Below, piece after piece: positions 43,572 to 52,374 of a DNA stretch of 64,000 nt. The notes beneath the pieces are model-generated. The model did not search any database, was not told where the DNA came from, and worked only from the letters and a program-made list of their open reading frames with translations. Each line of letters begins with the position of its first letter. Within the stretch, counting starts at the first letter, position 1. Origin of the DNA: Clostridia bacterium (lineage in GTDB: Bacteria > Bacillota > Clostridia > Christensenellales > Aristaeellaceae); contig JAFZOG010000148.1 of NCBI GenBank assembly GCA_017550745.1, positions 29,919 to 93,918 on the forward strand, read 5' to 3'. The translations under genes were made by a program, and so were the position numbers.

Positions 43572-44277
43572 TATGGCGCAATTGCTGATGGACGCGGGCA
43601 TCCCCATCGAAAAAGACCGGATCATTGCTTTGAACGTATATCACGATATGCTGCTGGACTGGAACCGGCGCATGGATCTGACCAGCGTGCCGGACGCGGA
43701 GGTTGCGGCCCGGCATTTCCTGGATTCGCTGCTGCCGCTTACGCTGGATCATTTTTTCCCCCAGGGCGCGCGCCTCATCGACGTGGGTACCGGCGCGGGC
43801 TTTCCGGGCCTGGCCCTGGCCATAGCCCGGCCTGATTTGCAGGTCACGCTGCTGGAAGCCCAGGGAAAGCGCTGCGCCTTCCTGCAGGCTGTGTGCGGCG
43901 CACTGCGCCTTGAGAACGCGGCCGTATGCCAGGAGCGCGCGGAGGTGCTGGGCCATGCGGAGGGGCACAGGGAAGCCTACGGCCTGGCAGTGGCCCGGGC
44001 CGTGGCGCCGCTGAACATCCTGTGCGAATACCTGCTGCCCTTTGTGAAGGCAGGCGGCTATGCCCTCTGCTGGAAGGGCCCCGCCGTGGCCGGGGAAATG
44101 GAAGACGGCGCCGCCGCCGCGCGGAAGCTGGGCGGAACGCCGGAAACGCCCGTCACCCTCCCGCTGCGGGAAGCCGAACGGCTGCTGCTCCCCATCCGCA
44201 AAACGGAAACAACCCTTCCCCAATATCCGCGAAAAAACGGCATCCCCGCCAAGCGTCCCCTGAAAAAAGACAAATAA
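43564..44277 (+). CDS. rsmG: 16S rRNA (guanine-527-N7) methyltransferase
   Basis: SAM-dependent methyltransferase of 237 residues acting on helix 18 of 16S rRNA. NRRMDLTSVPDAEVAARHFLDSL and LIDVGTGAGFPGLALAIARPDLQVTLLEA are the family signatures; RAVAPLNILCEYLLPFVKAGGY marks the C-terminal half. It overlaps holA by eight bases and precedes a ParB-like gene, the classical rsmG-noc order of Firmicutes. Confidence 0.96.
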   Translation: MADMAQLLMDAGIPIEKDRIIALNVYHDMLLDWNRRMDLTSVPDAEVAARHFLDSLLPLTLDHFFPQGARLIDVGTGAGFPGLALAIARPDLQVTLLEAQGKRCAFLQAVCGALRLENAAVCQERAEVLGHAEGHREAYGLAVARAVAPLNILCEYLLPFVKAGGYALCWKGPAVAGEMEDGAAAARKLGGTPETPVTLPLREAERLLLPIRKTETTLPQYPRKNGIPAKRPLKKDK

Positions 44278-44327
44278 CGGCAGGCTTCCTCCCGGTTTTT
44301 GCGGTTTCCTGTCCGACGGTTTCCGCC

Positions 44328-44360
44328 CCTCCCGCCCGCATTCGGGCAGGAGGTTTTTTT
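44328..44360 (+). terminator. Terminator after rsmG
   Basis: A stem CCTCCCGCCCG / CGGGCAGGAGG with a short loop, followed by TTTTTTT, ends the yycJ-to-rsmG transcript. Confidence 0.9.
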
Positions 44361-44504
44361 GCGCGCGCAGAATACCCCCTGCAGAGCGCCGTTCCTTTTT
44401 TCGGCTTGCACGAAGGGGGCATGCAGCCCGGAAAAGGACGCGCTCCTTCCGCGCGGAGAATAAACCGATCCCTGCCAAAGCAATGATTTACCGGAGGAAC
44501 ATCC

Positions 44505-45284
44505 ATGAGCGTGATGCGGAATATACAGCCAAGCTATCGGGCGGTATGCTATGTACCGACGGCGTTGATTCGCCCCCGGCCTTATTCCGCGCGAGGCGGC
44601 GAAGACGACAGCGGCTTGCTGGAGCTGGCGGCGTCCATTCGGCAGTACGGCCTTTTGCAGCCTGTGACTGTTCGGGCAGTGGAGGACGGCTATGAAATCG
44701 TACTGGGCCAGCGGCGGCTGCGGGCCTGCATCCTGCTTGGTTTTTCCTACATCGACGCGTTTGTGCTGCAAGCCGGGGAGCAGGAGGCGGCGCTGTATTC
44801 CCTGCTGGAAAATATCCAGCAGACACCGCTGCATTATTTTGACCTGGCCCAATTGTTTTCCGCCCAGGCCGCACGCGGCGCGTCGCCGGAAGCCATCGCC
44901 CGGCAGACGGGGAAAAGCGCGCTGTGGGTCAGCCGGAAGCTGGAACTGATGCGGCTGGCCCCCGACGTGCGGGATTATATTCGGGAAGCCGGCCTTTCCG
45001 AACGCCACGCCCAGGCCATCCTGCGCGTTCCGGGCCCGGAAGAGCAGCTGAGGATCGCGCGGAAGGCGGCGCATCTGCGCTTGTCGCCGCGGGAAACGGA
45101 AGCGCTCATCGGGGACGCGCCGCCCCGGCGCAAGGTCATTTCCATGGTTTGGGAGCCGCGCCTGTACCTCAACGCGATCCGGGACATCGTGCGCCAAATG
45201 CGCTGCGCCGGGTTGGAGGCCCTGGAAGAAACAGGCGAGGACGGCGACTGGCTGACCCTGAACATCAAAATCCGCAGGCGATAG
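44505..45284 (+). CDS. ParB/Noc-like chromosome-binding protein
   Basis: ParB-superfamily protein of 259 residues. The CTP-binding domain has LAASIRQYGLLQPVTVR and the box-2 motif GQRRLRACILLG, where the usual GERR glutamate is glutamine. ENIQQTPLHYFDLAQLF and QTGKSALWVSRKLELMRL (helix-turn-helix) follow, then LSERHAQAILR, and a short C-terminal dimer domain. Position after rsmG suggests Noc, but no soj/parA or second parB is in the window, so it might be the only ParB. GGAGG precedes the start by 7 bases. Confidence 0.88.
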   Translation: MSVMRNIQPSYRAVCYVPTALIRPRPYSARGGEDDSGLLELAASIRQYGLLQPVTVRAVEDGYEIVLGQRRLRACILLGFSYIDAFVLQAGEQEAALYSLLENIQQTPLHYFDLAQLFSAQAARGASPEAIARQTGKSALWVSRKLELMRLAPDVRDYIREAGLSERHAQAILRVPGPEEQLRIARKAAHLRLSPRETEALIGDAPPRRKVISMVWEPRLYLNAIRDIVRQMRCAGLEALEETGEDGDWLTLNIKIRRR

Positions 45285-45300
45285 CGCGCTTGCGGATTTT
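45267..45300 (+). terminator. Hairpin at the end of the parB-like gene
   Basis: AAAATCCGCA and TGCGGATTTT form a 10-bp stem that begins inside the last codons of the gene and overlaps the -35 box of the next promoter. Confidence 0.6.
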
Positions 45301-45318
45301 GTGACATGCTGATATAAT
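45290..45318 (+). promoter_or_regulatory. Promoter of the NUDIX gene
   Basis: TTGCGG (45290-45295) and TATAAT (45313-45318) with a 17-base spacer. Confidence 0.7.
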
Positions 45319-45351
45319 CATTTCAGAAAGCGAAGGAAGAAGGAAATCTCC

Positions 45352-45942
45352 ATGGGATACGATGTATCGGCGGCATTGAAAGCGTACACGCCCTGGAACG
45401 AACAGGAAGCGCGGGACAGGGACATCATGCTGGCGGCGCTGGACGCGCGCCCGGATCCTTTCACCCGGGAAAACGAAGTGATGCACTTTTCCGCGTCCTC
45501 CTGGATCGTGAACCGGGACTTTACGAAGGTGCTGATGGCCTACCACAATATTTACCAGGCCTGGGCGTGGACAGGCGGCCACGCGGACGGGGAGCGGGAT
45601 CTTCTGGCCGTAGCCGTCCGGGAGGCGCGGGAAGAAACAGGCGTTCACGCCGTTCCCATGACGGGTGAAATCTTTTCCCTGGAAATCCTCACGGTGGACG
45701 GGCATGAAAAACGGGGACGGTATGTGCCCAGCCATCTGCATCTGAATGTTACCTATCTGCTGGCGGCGGATGAAAACGAAGCCCTCCGGTCAAAAGCCGA
45801 CGAGAATGCCGCCGTGCGCTGGTTCACGCCGGACGAGGCATTGAACAGCAGCGTGGAAAAATGGATGGTCCAGCGCGTCTACAGCAAGCTGAATCAGAAG
45901 GCCGGCGAATGGAAAGCGGCGGGAAGCGGGCAGAAGAAGTAA
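45352..45942 (+). CDS. NUDIX-fold hydrolase with a shifted catalytic box
   Basis: Predicted nucleoside-diphosphate-X hydrolase of 196 residues. The box reads GGHADGERDLLAVAVREAREETG: relative to the standard form the GE pair is moved one residue, and the position normally held by the first glutamate is Arg, while the REAREE part is intact. Related family members show GGHADGD-E at this place. HFSASSWIVNRDFTKVLMAYHN precedes it. The substrate is unknown. Its 3' end overlaps the convergent ComEA-like gene by 49 bases. Confidence 0.85.
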   Translation: MGYDVSAALKAYTPWNEQEARDRDIMLAALDARPDPFTRENEVMHFSASSWIVNRDFTKVLMAYHNIYQAWAWTGGHADGERDLLAVAVREAREETGVHAVPMTGEIFSLEILTVDGHEKRGRYVPSHLHLNVTYLLAADENEALRSKADENAAVRWFTPDEALNSSVEKWMVQRVYSKLNQKAGEWKAAGSGQKK

Positions 45943-46319
45943 TCCTTCAGCACATCAAAGCGCTTGTCCCCGATGCCGGGCACATCGGTCAGTTCTTCCA
46001 GAAAGGAAAAGCCGCCCCGCTCCTCCCGAAACGCGACGATGCGCCGGGACAGCTCGGGGCCGATCCCCGGAACGGTTTGGAAATCCGCGGCGTCCGCCCG
46101 GTTGACGTCCTCTTTTCCCTCCGCGCCGTCCGGCAGGAGGCGTGCGCTGTATTCCCCGGAGGCATTCAAAGCAGTGTACGCCCGAAGAAAAGACAAGGCG
46201 TATTCAACCCCCTCAAACAGGAAAACACCCGCGCAGAGGATCAGCGCAAAAAAGACAGCAAGGCGCGCCGCGTTTTCACGGCGCGCTTTTGGATGTTCTG
46301 TTATAACCGGACGCGGCAC
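45894..46319 (-). CDS. ComEA-like membrane-anchored helix-hairpin-helix protein
   Basis: Short DNA-binding protein of 141 residues. An N-terminal membrane helix (AARLAVFFALILCAGVFLF) and linker lead to a double helix-hairpin-helix: VNRADAADFQTVPGIGPELS and FLEELTDVPGIGDKRFDVLK. This is the DNA-binding end of ComEA; the SLBB domain often found in ComEA is absent. The GTG start lies 6 bases after the surface-protein stop, so expression may be coupled. Together with ComEC it suggests at least part of a DNA-uptake system. Confidence 0.83.
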   Translation of the reverse strand: MPRPVITEHPKARRENAARLAVFFALILCAGVFLFEGVEYALSFLRAYTALNASGEYSARLLPDGAEGKEDVNRADAADFQTVPGIGPELSRRIVAFREERGGFSFLEELTDVPGIGDKRFDVLKDYFFCPLPAAFHSPAF

Positions 46320-46325
46320 CCCTGC

Positions 46326-49300
46326 TTACCTTTCAGAGTAGGGGCGCCAGTCCTTCACGGGAATATCGTTCATCGCGTCGGGATACACGCCCTTCTTTTT
46401 CAGCTGGAAGCCCAGGTCGCAGTGCAGGTTCCGGCCGCCGCTGGGCACGACCACCGAGGGAACGACGACGGTGGTGCCCTTTTCCTCCGGCATGATGCTG
46501 GCCACCAGGGGGAATTCAGTCTGATGCACGGTAGCCTTGAGCTCTTTATGCATGGTCACGCGCATTTCATATTCACCCGGATAAACGTCGGTGACCAGGT
46601 ATTTCCCGTACTCGTTGGTGACGGTTTCAGCGATTTTTTCACCGTGCTGGTACAGGGCGATCTGGATCCCCGGCATATACGGCTCGCCCACGTCCTGCAT
46701 CCCGTTGCCGTTTTCGTCCAGCCACGCCCGGTCGCCGATCCCGCCCATCGCGCCCATGCCGATGTCCACGCCGGACAGTTCTTCGCCCATGGGCAGGGTG
46801 AAGGGAATGGCCCTGGGCGAGCCGTCAGGATTGCCCTGGATATAGCTTTCCCGGTTCTCGGTGTCCTGTGCCCGGGCGAACAGGTGGCCCATGGGCAGCG
46901 TAGCGGTCAGGGTGTAATCGCCGGGGAGCAGGCGGACAAATTCATATGCGCCCGTCTCATCGGTCATGGTGGAAGCGACGGTGGCCCCATCCTCATCCAG
47001 CAGGCCCACATACAGCCCGTTAACACCGGACATGGAGCCGTCCAGGCTCCACACCTGGCCGGAGATGGCGGAATAGCGCATCATGGGCAGCGTCAATTCG
47101 CTGTCGGAGCGGACAGACAGGGGCACGATCCAGCTTTCTGCCTGCTGCATCGCGCCGTCCACGTTCACCAGCACTTCGTTTTCGTCCATGCCGATGCGCA
47201 GCTCGTAATCCGCGGGGATCAGGTGCTCGATGGTGAATTGGCCGTTTTCATCGGTATATACGAAAGCCGTTTCCTCTCCGTTGCGCCACAGGGACAGGCT
47301 GCGCCCCTCCGCGCCGTATTCGTTTTCATCCATGGAGGCGGACATATCGTCGTCATAGAACACCACGCCCGAAACCGTCACCGGCAGCGAAGCCAGGATG
47401 TTGGCGTCCGTTCGCTGCTCGCCCATGGCGAAGGTGATCGTAGCGGTGGCGGTGGAATCGGCAGTAGGCGCCACGGGTGAGCCTTCCGTTTCGCCGAACA
47501 CCAGATATTCCGGCAGCATCACCTGCATCACATAGGTGTCAGGCTTCAGGCTGTTAAAAGCATAGGATCCGTCGGGCTGGGCGTGAATCTGGAACGCCTG
47601 GCGGGTGCGCTGGCCCACCAGGGAGATCAGCGCGCTGAAGTTTTCGTCGGTGCCGATGCCGTCATAGAGGATCCTGCCGGACAGGGTGGAGGTGTAAACG
47701 CCGAACAGCGTGGCCATATGGGTTTCGGAGCCGCTTTCGCTGGCAAACGCCGGGGAGGTCCACTGCTTATCCGCGGTGCGGGGAGAAATGAACTGCCCGT
47801 TGTCCGGCATGACATAATTGATGGAATAGGTGCCGGGCAGCACCCCCTTGATGTAGAAATAACCGGTATCGTCGGTAGCGCCGTAGCTGTAGGCGGAAGC
47901 GGGCTGGCCGTTTTCGTTGAGCAGCACCACGCTTACGCCCGCAAGGCCGGTGCCGGCGGGGGCAAACTCTTCGTCGATCAGCACATAGCCGTCCACCCGG
48001 CCCGCGCGGAACACTCCCCCGTCCATGCCCGACACCGTCTGTCCGGGGCTGAGGGTGAACGTTTCGGTCTGGCCGTATTCTGGCGTCTGGGACACGATAT
48101 GGCTGTACATACCCTGGGGCTCAGCGGGGGAGGAAGACGCCACATAATCGCCCGTAAGCAGGAAGCGCAGGGAATACGAGCCGGGCAGCAGGGAAGAAAA
48201 GCTATAAACGCCGGTATCGTCGGTCTGGGTCTGGGCCTGCACGCTGCCGTTCTGGTCAACGGCCTGCACCGCAATGCCCGCCACCGGCTGGCTTCCCTCC
48301 CGGTACACGCCCGCATTGGCGGCATCCTCAAAAACGCTTCCGCTCACCGCGCCGGGAACCGTCACCGCCGCGGAGTAGGACACCTCTGTCTGGGAACCGT
48401 CCAGGAACACCGTGGTTTCCGCCACATTCTGCGCCCCCGCGCCCGACAAACGGAACAACTGCGTCTGGTCCGCGCTGAACACATAGCCCTGGGGCAGGGA
48501 AGCGCTCAGCCGCGTTTCGCCGCCGCGCAGCATGTGGAACACCGCCCGGCCTTCCTGATCGGTAAAGGCGGTTTCAATGGCATTGCCGCCCTGGAAGGCT
48601 GTCACCTGCGCCCCGTAAACGGGCAGGTCGGTTTCATCCGGCAGGCCGTTCAGATCCGCGTCCTGGTACAGATACAGGGAAAGCCCTGCGCTGGGCATCG
48701 CGCCTACGCTGCCCAGGTTCGTGGTGACGCCCACCTGTACGGACACGTTGACGGTGGCCTGGCCGGCCGTTTCGGAAATCATGGAAGCGCCGGGATAGGT
48801 AAAGATCATGCCCTCCGGCAGCTGGAAGCTGAGCTGGTATTCGCCGGACTGGAGGCTCTGGAACACATAGTCGCCCTGCTCATTGGGATAAGCCGTGCGG
48901 GTCAGGCCCAGCATTGGCGAATAAAGCGTCACCACGGCCTGTGTCAGGCCGCCCTCCCCGGCGTCCCAGACGCCGTTGAAGTTGGCGTCATACCACACCT
49001 TGCCGGTCAGCGAGCCGGTGCGCACCAGGCCGATGCCCAGGCCGATGCTTTCCTTGGCGGAGAGGGTAAACGCGTCGGAAATGCCGGTATTATCCGCATT
49101 GGCATAAAAGCAGTTGTAGAACGTGTTGATTTTTTGGCCCATGGGACCGATCACCAGGTTATTGGGGAGGGTCACACGCACCTTGAAAGTGCCCGGCGAA
49201 AGGTCGCGGATCACGGCCTCGCCCTGCAGGTTGGTGGTGCCGGAAGCCACCACATACGTCTCCCCCGCGTATTCGTAGAGCACCTCGGCCTGCACGCCCT

Positions 49301-49811
49301 GCACCGTCGGCTCCTGCTGCAGGCGCCCGCCGTTTGCGTTTTCATCCACAAACGCGATCAAAGAAACGGCGCAGTAGTTTTTGGTCAGGCCCACGTTCAT
49401 CGTCAGGCTCATGCCGTCCTGCACGGTAAAATACGGCGTATAACCGATATTGCCCTGGGAAGGCAGAATACAGCTGTCCGCCCCGTGGACGGTGAAGCGG
49501 TAATCGCTCGTCACCTCGATGCGCATCCGGTATTCGCCCGCGGCCAGCCCGGTATAAACATACGCGCCGGCCTGGTCGGACATTTTATTGATATACTGGT
49601 CGTTCTGGCCGGAGGGATAGCGCTTTTCCAGCGTGATCTTCGCGCCGAAGCCGTAGCCGTTTTCCCCGCTTTCATACCTGCCGTCAACGTTTTTTTCCAC
49701 CCAGACCGTACCGCTGACCTGGCCTTCCGCCGCAGCCCCGGCCGCGCCAAGGAAAAGCAGCAACAGGCAGGCAATCAAAAACATCCATCCTCGCTTTGGT
49801 AACACGCGCAT
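46326..49811 (-). CDS. Large secreted SdrD-B/Cna-B-type repeat protein
   Basis: A 1161-residue surface protein. A signal peptide (WMFLIACLLLLFLGAAGAAA) is followed by about ten beta-sandwich repeats of the SdrD-B/Cna-B type. Each shows a variant of G-V/T-V-W/F-x-D-x-N/D-x-x-G, then YVFQSLQSGEYQLSFQLP-like and YEFVRLLPGDYTLTATLP-like blocks. Acidic D/N-rich openings such as YDANFNGVWDAGEGG suggest calcium binding. No LPxTG sorting motif or C-terminal membrane helix is seen, so its attachment is unclear. Start at 49811 with GGAGG 8 bases upstream. Possible roles are adhesion or a structural stalk. Confidence 0.88.
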   Translation of the reverse strand: MRVLPKRGWMFLIACLLLLFLGAAGAAAEGQVSGTVWVEKNVDGRYESGENGYGFGAKITLEKRYPSGQNDQYINKMSDQAGAYVYTGLAAGEYRMRIEVTSDYRFTVHGADSCILPSQGNIGYTPYFTVQDGMSLTMNVGLTKNYCAVSLIAFVDENANGGRLQQEPTVQGVQAEVLYEYAGETYVVASGTTNLQGEAVIRDLSPGTFKVRVTLPNNLVIGPMGQKINTFYNCFYANADNTGISDAFTLSAKESIGLGIGLVRTGSLTGKVWYDANFNGVWDAGEGGLTQAVVTLYSPMLGLTRTAYPNEQGDYVFQSLQSGEYQLSFQLPEGMIFTYPGASMISETAGQATVNVSVQVGVTTNLGSVGAMPSAGLSLYLYQDADLNGLPDETDLPVYGAQVTAFQGGNAIETAFTDQEGRAVFHMLRGGETRLSASLPQGYVFSADQTQLFRLSGAGAQNVAETTVFLDGSQTEVSYSAAVTVPGAVSGSVFEDAANAGVYREGSQPVAGIAVQAVDQNGSVQAQTQTDDTGVYSFSSLLPGSYSLRFLLTGDYVASSSPAEPQGMYSHIVSQTPEYGQTETFTLSPGQTVSGMDGGVFRAGRVDGYVLIDEEFAPAGTGLAGVSVVLLNENGQPASAYSYGATDDTGYFYIKGVLPGTYSINYVMPDNGQFISPRTADKQWTSPAFASESGSETHMATLFGVYTSTLSGRILYDGIGTDENFSALISLVGQRTRQAFQIHAQPDGSYAFNSLKPDTYVMQVMLPEYLVFGETEGSPVAPTADSTATATITFAMGEQRTDANILASLPVTVSGVVFYDDDMSASMDENEYGAEGRSLSLWRNGEETAFVYTDENGQFTIEHLIPADYELRIGMDENEVLVNVDGAMQQAESWIVPLSVRSDSELTLPMMRYSAISGQVWSLDGSMSGVNGLYVGLLDEDGATVASTMTDETGAYEFVRLLPGDYTLTATLPMGHLFARAQDTENRESYIQGNPDGSPRAIPFTLPMGEELSGVDIGMGAMGGIGDRAWLDENGNGMQDVGEPYMPGIQIALYQHGEKIAETVTNEYGKYLVTDVYPGEYEMRVTMHKELKATVHQTEFPLVASIMPEEKGTTVVVPSVVVPSGGRNLHCDLGFQLKKKGVYPDAMNDIPVKDWRPYSER

Positions 49812-49976
49812 ACACCGAGCCTCCATTTTCTATCGCGTCCGTTTCCCGGCAAAAGCATACCGCCGGGAAAGCATAAGCATTCCTTTAACATGATAATCCA
49901 AAGCGGCGGGAATGTCAATCACAAGCCCGGAGGGAAAACAGAAAAAACCGCAGGCGCCGTTACGATTCAGGTATTC

Positions 49977-50162
49977 CTGGGGGAACCGCTCTTTGATGCC
50001 CAAAGAGCGGTTCCCCCAGCCCCCTTCCGAGAAAGGCTATAAGAGGGAAACAATTTACTGTAAGAAACAACCTACTATCTATGTTTGTTTTTCTTTATGG
50101 CTTTCTTGGAAAGGGGTCTGGGGGAAACCATTCTTTGGCCTTCAAAGAATGGTTTCCCCCAG
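49977..50162. repeat. Palindromic MITE-like element, copy A
   Basis: Fills most of the gap between the surface-protein gene and the DUF896 gene. It has two end hairpins, 49977-50019 (19-bp arms beginning CTGGGGGAACCGCTCTTTG) and 50118-50162 (20-bp arms beginning CTGGGGGAAACCATTCTTTG), plus inner inverted arms (50020-50042 against 50094-50116, AGAAAGGC / GGCTTTCTTGG cores) and an AT-rich centre. The same inner arms occur at 62886-63001. No gene is found in it. The remaining bases of this gap (49812-49976, 50163-50229) hold nothing recognisable. Confidence 0.7.
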
Positions 50163-50229
50163 ATATGTGAATGGTAACCAGGCGCTTTTCCTATCACCAG
50201 GCGCCTGCGTGATGATTCCGTATACAGCC

Positions 50230-50442
50230 TCAGTTGACCGGCGGCTTTTTCTTCAGTTTCTCGTACGTGCCGTCCTCGCGCTCGATGTAGACCTGGTCCA
50301 GGGTGTCCTTCAGGTTGGCCTTGAATTCTTCAATGTACTGGCGGCGCAGGCGCTGCTGCTCCTCCATTTCGGACGCAGAGAGGCCCACCGTTTTTTTCTT
50401 CCGCGCCAGCTCGTTGATCCGTTCGATGTCCTGTTTATTCAC
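50230..50442 (-). CDS. DUF896/UPF0291 small protein
   Basis: A 70-residue cytoplasmic protein of the YnzC/YneR-like UPF0291 family. IERINELARKKKTVGLSASE and RLRRQYIEEFKANLKD are diagnostic; DNA or RNA binding is suspected for the family but its function is not settled. It overlaps the Lgt-like gene by eight bases and ends the operon. Confidence 0.92.
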   Translation of the reverse strand: MNKQDIERINELARKKKTVGLSASEMEEQQRLRRQYIEEFKANLKDTLDQVYIEREDGTYEKLKKKPPVN

Positions 50443-51391
50443 GCTTCGCTGTCTCCTTCCGCATCATCAGTCCCAAAGCCACGGGCACGCAGACCACGGC
50501 CAGAAACATGGCGTAAAGCAGGTAATGGCTCACGGCGGTGCGGTCGATCATGAACTCGATGCCCACGCCGATGCCAACGGCAACGGGCAGGGAAATGAAC
50601 GCGGCCAGCGACAGCCCCCGGCGCTTTCGCCAGCACCTGCAGGCCAGCGCGATCACCCCCGCGCCCATCAGCATCATCGCCATCACCTGCTGCAGCTTCA
50701 CATAAGCTTTGACGGTCATATGCTGATCATAGCGCAGGCTTTCCATCAGGATCTGCGTTCCGCCGAAAAGCAGCAGGAATTTGAGGAAAGTATCCCCCGG
50801 CCTGCGCTGGGGCGAAAGATCGAAATACAGCGCGGCTGCCAGCGCCAACGCAACGGCGGACTCCAGGTAATAGGTATTCAGCCGCAGGCCGAAATCCCCT
50901 TCCGACGTCAGGAAGGAACCCTGGAGCAGGTTGTCAGACAGGTAGCGGCTGACCCCGAATTCCTCGATCCACCGTTCCCCCAGCCGTTCGCAGGCAACGA
51001 AGAGCATCAGGCAGGGAACCAGCAGATCCAGCATCCTGCCGGGATGCTGCCCGGTGATCTTCGCGGAAATGACCATGCCGACGCTGGCGCCGATCAGCGC
51101 GCCGATCATGGAGTACCCGCCGGTATCCACCCGCAGCATGGCCCACAGGGGCAGGGTCTGGCCCAGGGATTCATCCATAAACCCGAAGAACAGGCGCGAA
51201 AACACGAAGCCGCAGGCCAGCGCAAGCAGACCTGAAAGCTGCGCCGTTCCGGCTTTCACTTTCGCCCGCCGCATCAACAGCGCCAGGGCAGCCAGCGCCA
51301 GCGCAATGCCCACCGCCACGTACAGCCCGAAGGTGTAGAATTCAATGCCCAGGAAGGTGGTCTTCGCGGCGTCCTCACGCAAAACGAACAC
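50435..51391 (-). CDS. Lgt-like membrane protein with altered active-site residues
   Basis: Polytopic protein of 318 residues related to prolipoprotein diacylglyceryl transferase. The fold is suggested by EFYTFGLYVAVGIALAL, GGYSMIGALIGASVGMV, RMLDLLVPCLMLFVACERLGERW and LMESLRYDQ. The Lgt signature GRIGNFING is replaced by ERLGERWIE: the arginine stays, the asparagine is lost, and the essential histidine of the HGG loop is not seen. It may have another function. The start is uncertain: TTG 51400 overlaps the upstream stop, while GTG 51391 has GGAGG at good spacing and is preferred. Operon member between a NAGPA-type gene and DUF896. Confidence 0.7.
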   Translation of the reverse strand: MFVLREDAAKTTFLGIEFYTFGLYVAVGIALALAALALLMRRAKVKAGTAQLSGLLALACGFVFSRLFFGFMDESLGQTLPLWAMLRVDTGGYSMIGALIGASVGMVISAKITGQHPGRMLDLLVPCLMLFVACERLGERWIEEFGVSRYLSDNLLQGSFLTSEGDFGLRLNTYYLESAVALALAAALYFDLSPQRRPGDTFLKFLLLFGGTQILMESLRYDQHMTVKAYVKLQQVMAMMLMGAGVIALACRCWRKRRGLSLAAFISLPVAVGIGVGIEFMIDRTAVSHYLLYAMFLAVVCVPVALGLMMRKETAKRE

Positions 51392-51396
51392 GGCGG

Positions 51397-52374
51397 TCAA
51401 TCCTCCGCGGGAACGGCGCTGGCGAAGTAAATCATGTCGGCCACGTCCCGCTCCCTTGCTTTATAGTTGTAGATTTCATTGTTATAGACCATGATGGCGC
51501 TGTTGCCGCCGTCCAGGTTATAGGCTTCGCGGCAGCCCAGGGAGGCCATGAAATCAGCCAGCTCCTGGTGCGTGGCGCCGTCGCTGCCGGAATTGCCGCG
51601 GCCGTCGGCGATGACCATCACGTAGCTCAAGGTATCCAGCTGGCCGATGGCGCAGCGGGGCTCGCGTCCGTTGGGGTTGAAATTGTAATCCTTATCCATT
51701 TTCAGTTCTTCGCCGTTCTGCACCAGGGCAGGGCCGAACATGAAGGCGTTTACGATCACATGTCCGGTGTCCTTTTCAAACGTGTCCGCCCCCGCGGACT
51801 TGATGAAGGTATGGAAATCGCCGTTCTCGTCAATGATCAGAATGTCCTTCTGCTTATTCAGCTTGGCCTGGCGCTTTTCGCCCATGCGGTAAATAAAGCT
51901 GTGCTTCGCGGGTTCATTGGTATAATTGTCGCCGTTGATCGCCACGATGGCATTCTGCTTTTTCGCCATGGCGGTGACAAAGCCGGTGGTGTCCTTTTTG
52001 ATGGTTTTCCCGGCGTAAGCGGTGCGCAGCTGCGTGGGGGACGCCACCTCCACCCAGGCGATGCGCCACACCACGCCGTTCTCCTCCCGGGTCTCCATCT
52101 GCACGCGGATGGAGGCGTCCTCATAGCCGCCCTCGGTAAACAGGGCGGGATCCGGCTTCATGCCGGCGGAGGTATCCACAGGCAGGCTGTATTCCGCTTC
52201 CTCCGCACAGGCGGCGGGAATCAGGCGCAAAAGCGCGGCATCCCTGCTGTCCAGCTCATCCTGCATTTCCCACCGGGCGTCCTCCAGGATCGCGGGGGAA
52301 GAAATCACAAAAGCTGCGGAAAGCGCCAGCGCGGCGCACAGCACAGTCAGAAAAATACGAACGGGCAATTTCAT
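51397..52374 (-). CDS. Exported phosphodiester glycosidase (NAGPA-domain) protein
   Basis: A 325-residue exported protein with a signal peptide or anchor (VRIFLTVLCAALALSAAFVI). The NAGPA/DUF2233 core shows AIVAINGDNYTNEP, FGPALVQNGE, REPRCAIGQLD, IADGRG and GCREAYNLDGGNSAIMVY. NAGPA proteins cleave N-acetylglucosamine-1-phosphodiesters; bacterial versions modify envelope polymers or exopolysaccharide. It overlaps the glycosyltransferase gene by four bases, suggesting the two act on one surface polymer. Confidence 0.9.
   Translation of the reverse strand: MKLPVRIFLTVLCAALALSAAFVISSPAILEDARWEMQDELDSRDAALLRLIPAACAEEAEYSLPVDTSAGMKPDPALFTEGGYEDASIRVQMETREENGVVWRIAWVEVASPTQLRTAYAGKTIKKDTTGFVTAMAKKQNAIVAINGDNYTNEPAKHSFIYRMGEKRQAKLNKQKDILIIDENGDFHTFIKSAGADTFEKDTGHVIVNAFMFGPALVQNGEELKMDKDYNFNPNGREPRCAIGQLDTLSYVMVIADGRGNSGSDGATHQELADFMASLGCREAYNLDGGNSAIMVYNNEIYNYKARERDVADMIYFASAVPAED

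Noticed and set aside
47583-49802. A 739-codon plus-strand frame opposite the surface protein
   Set aside because: Repeats in it merely mirror the repeats of the real gene on the other strand; no start site or domain.
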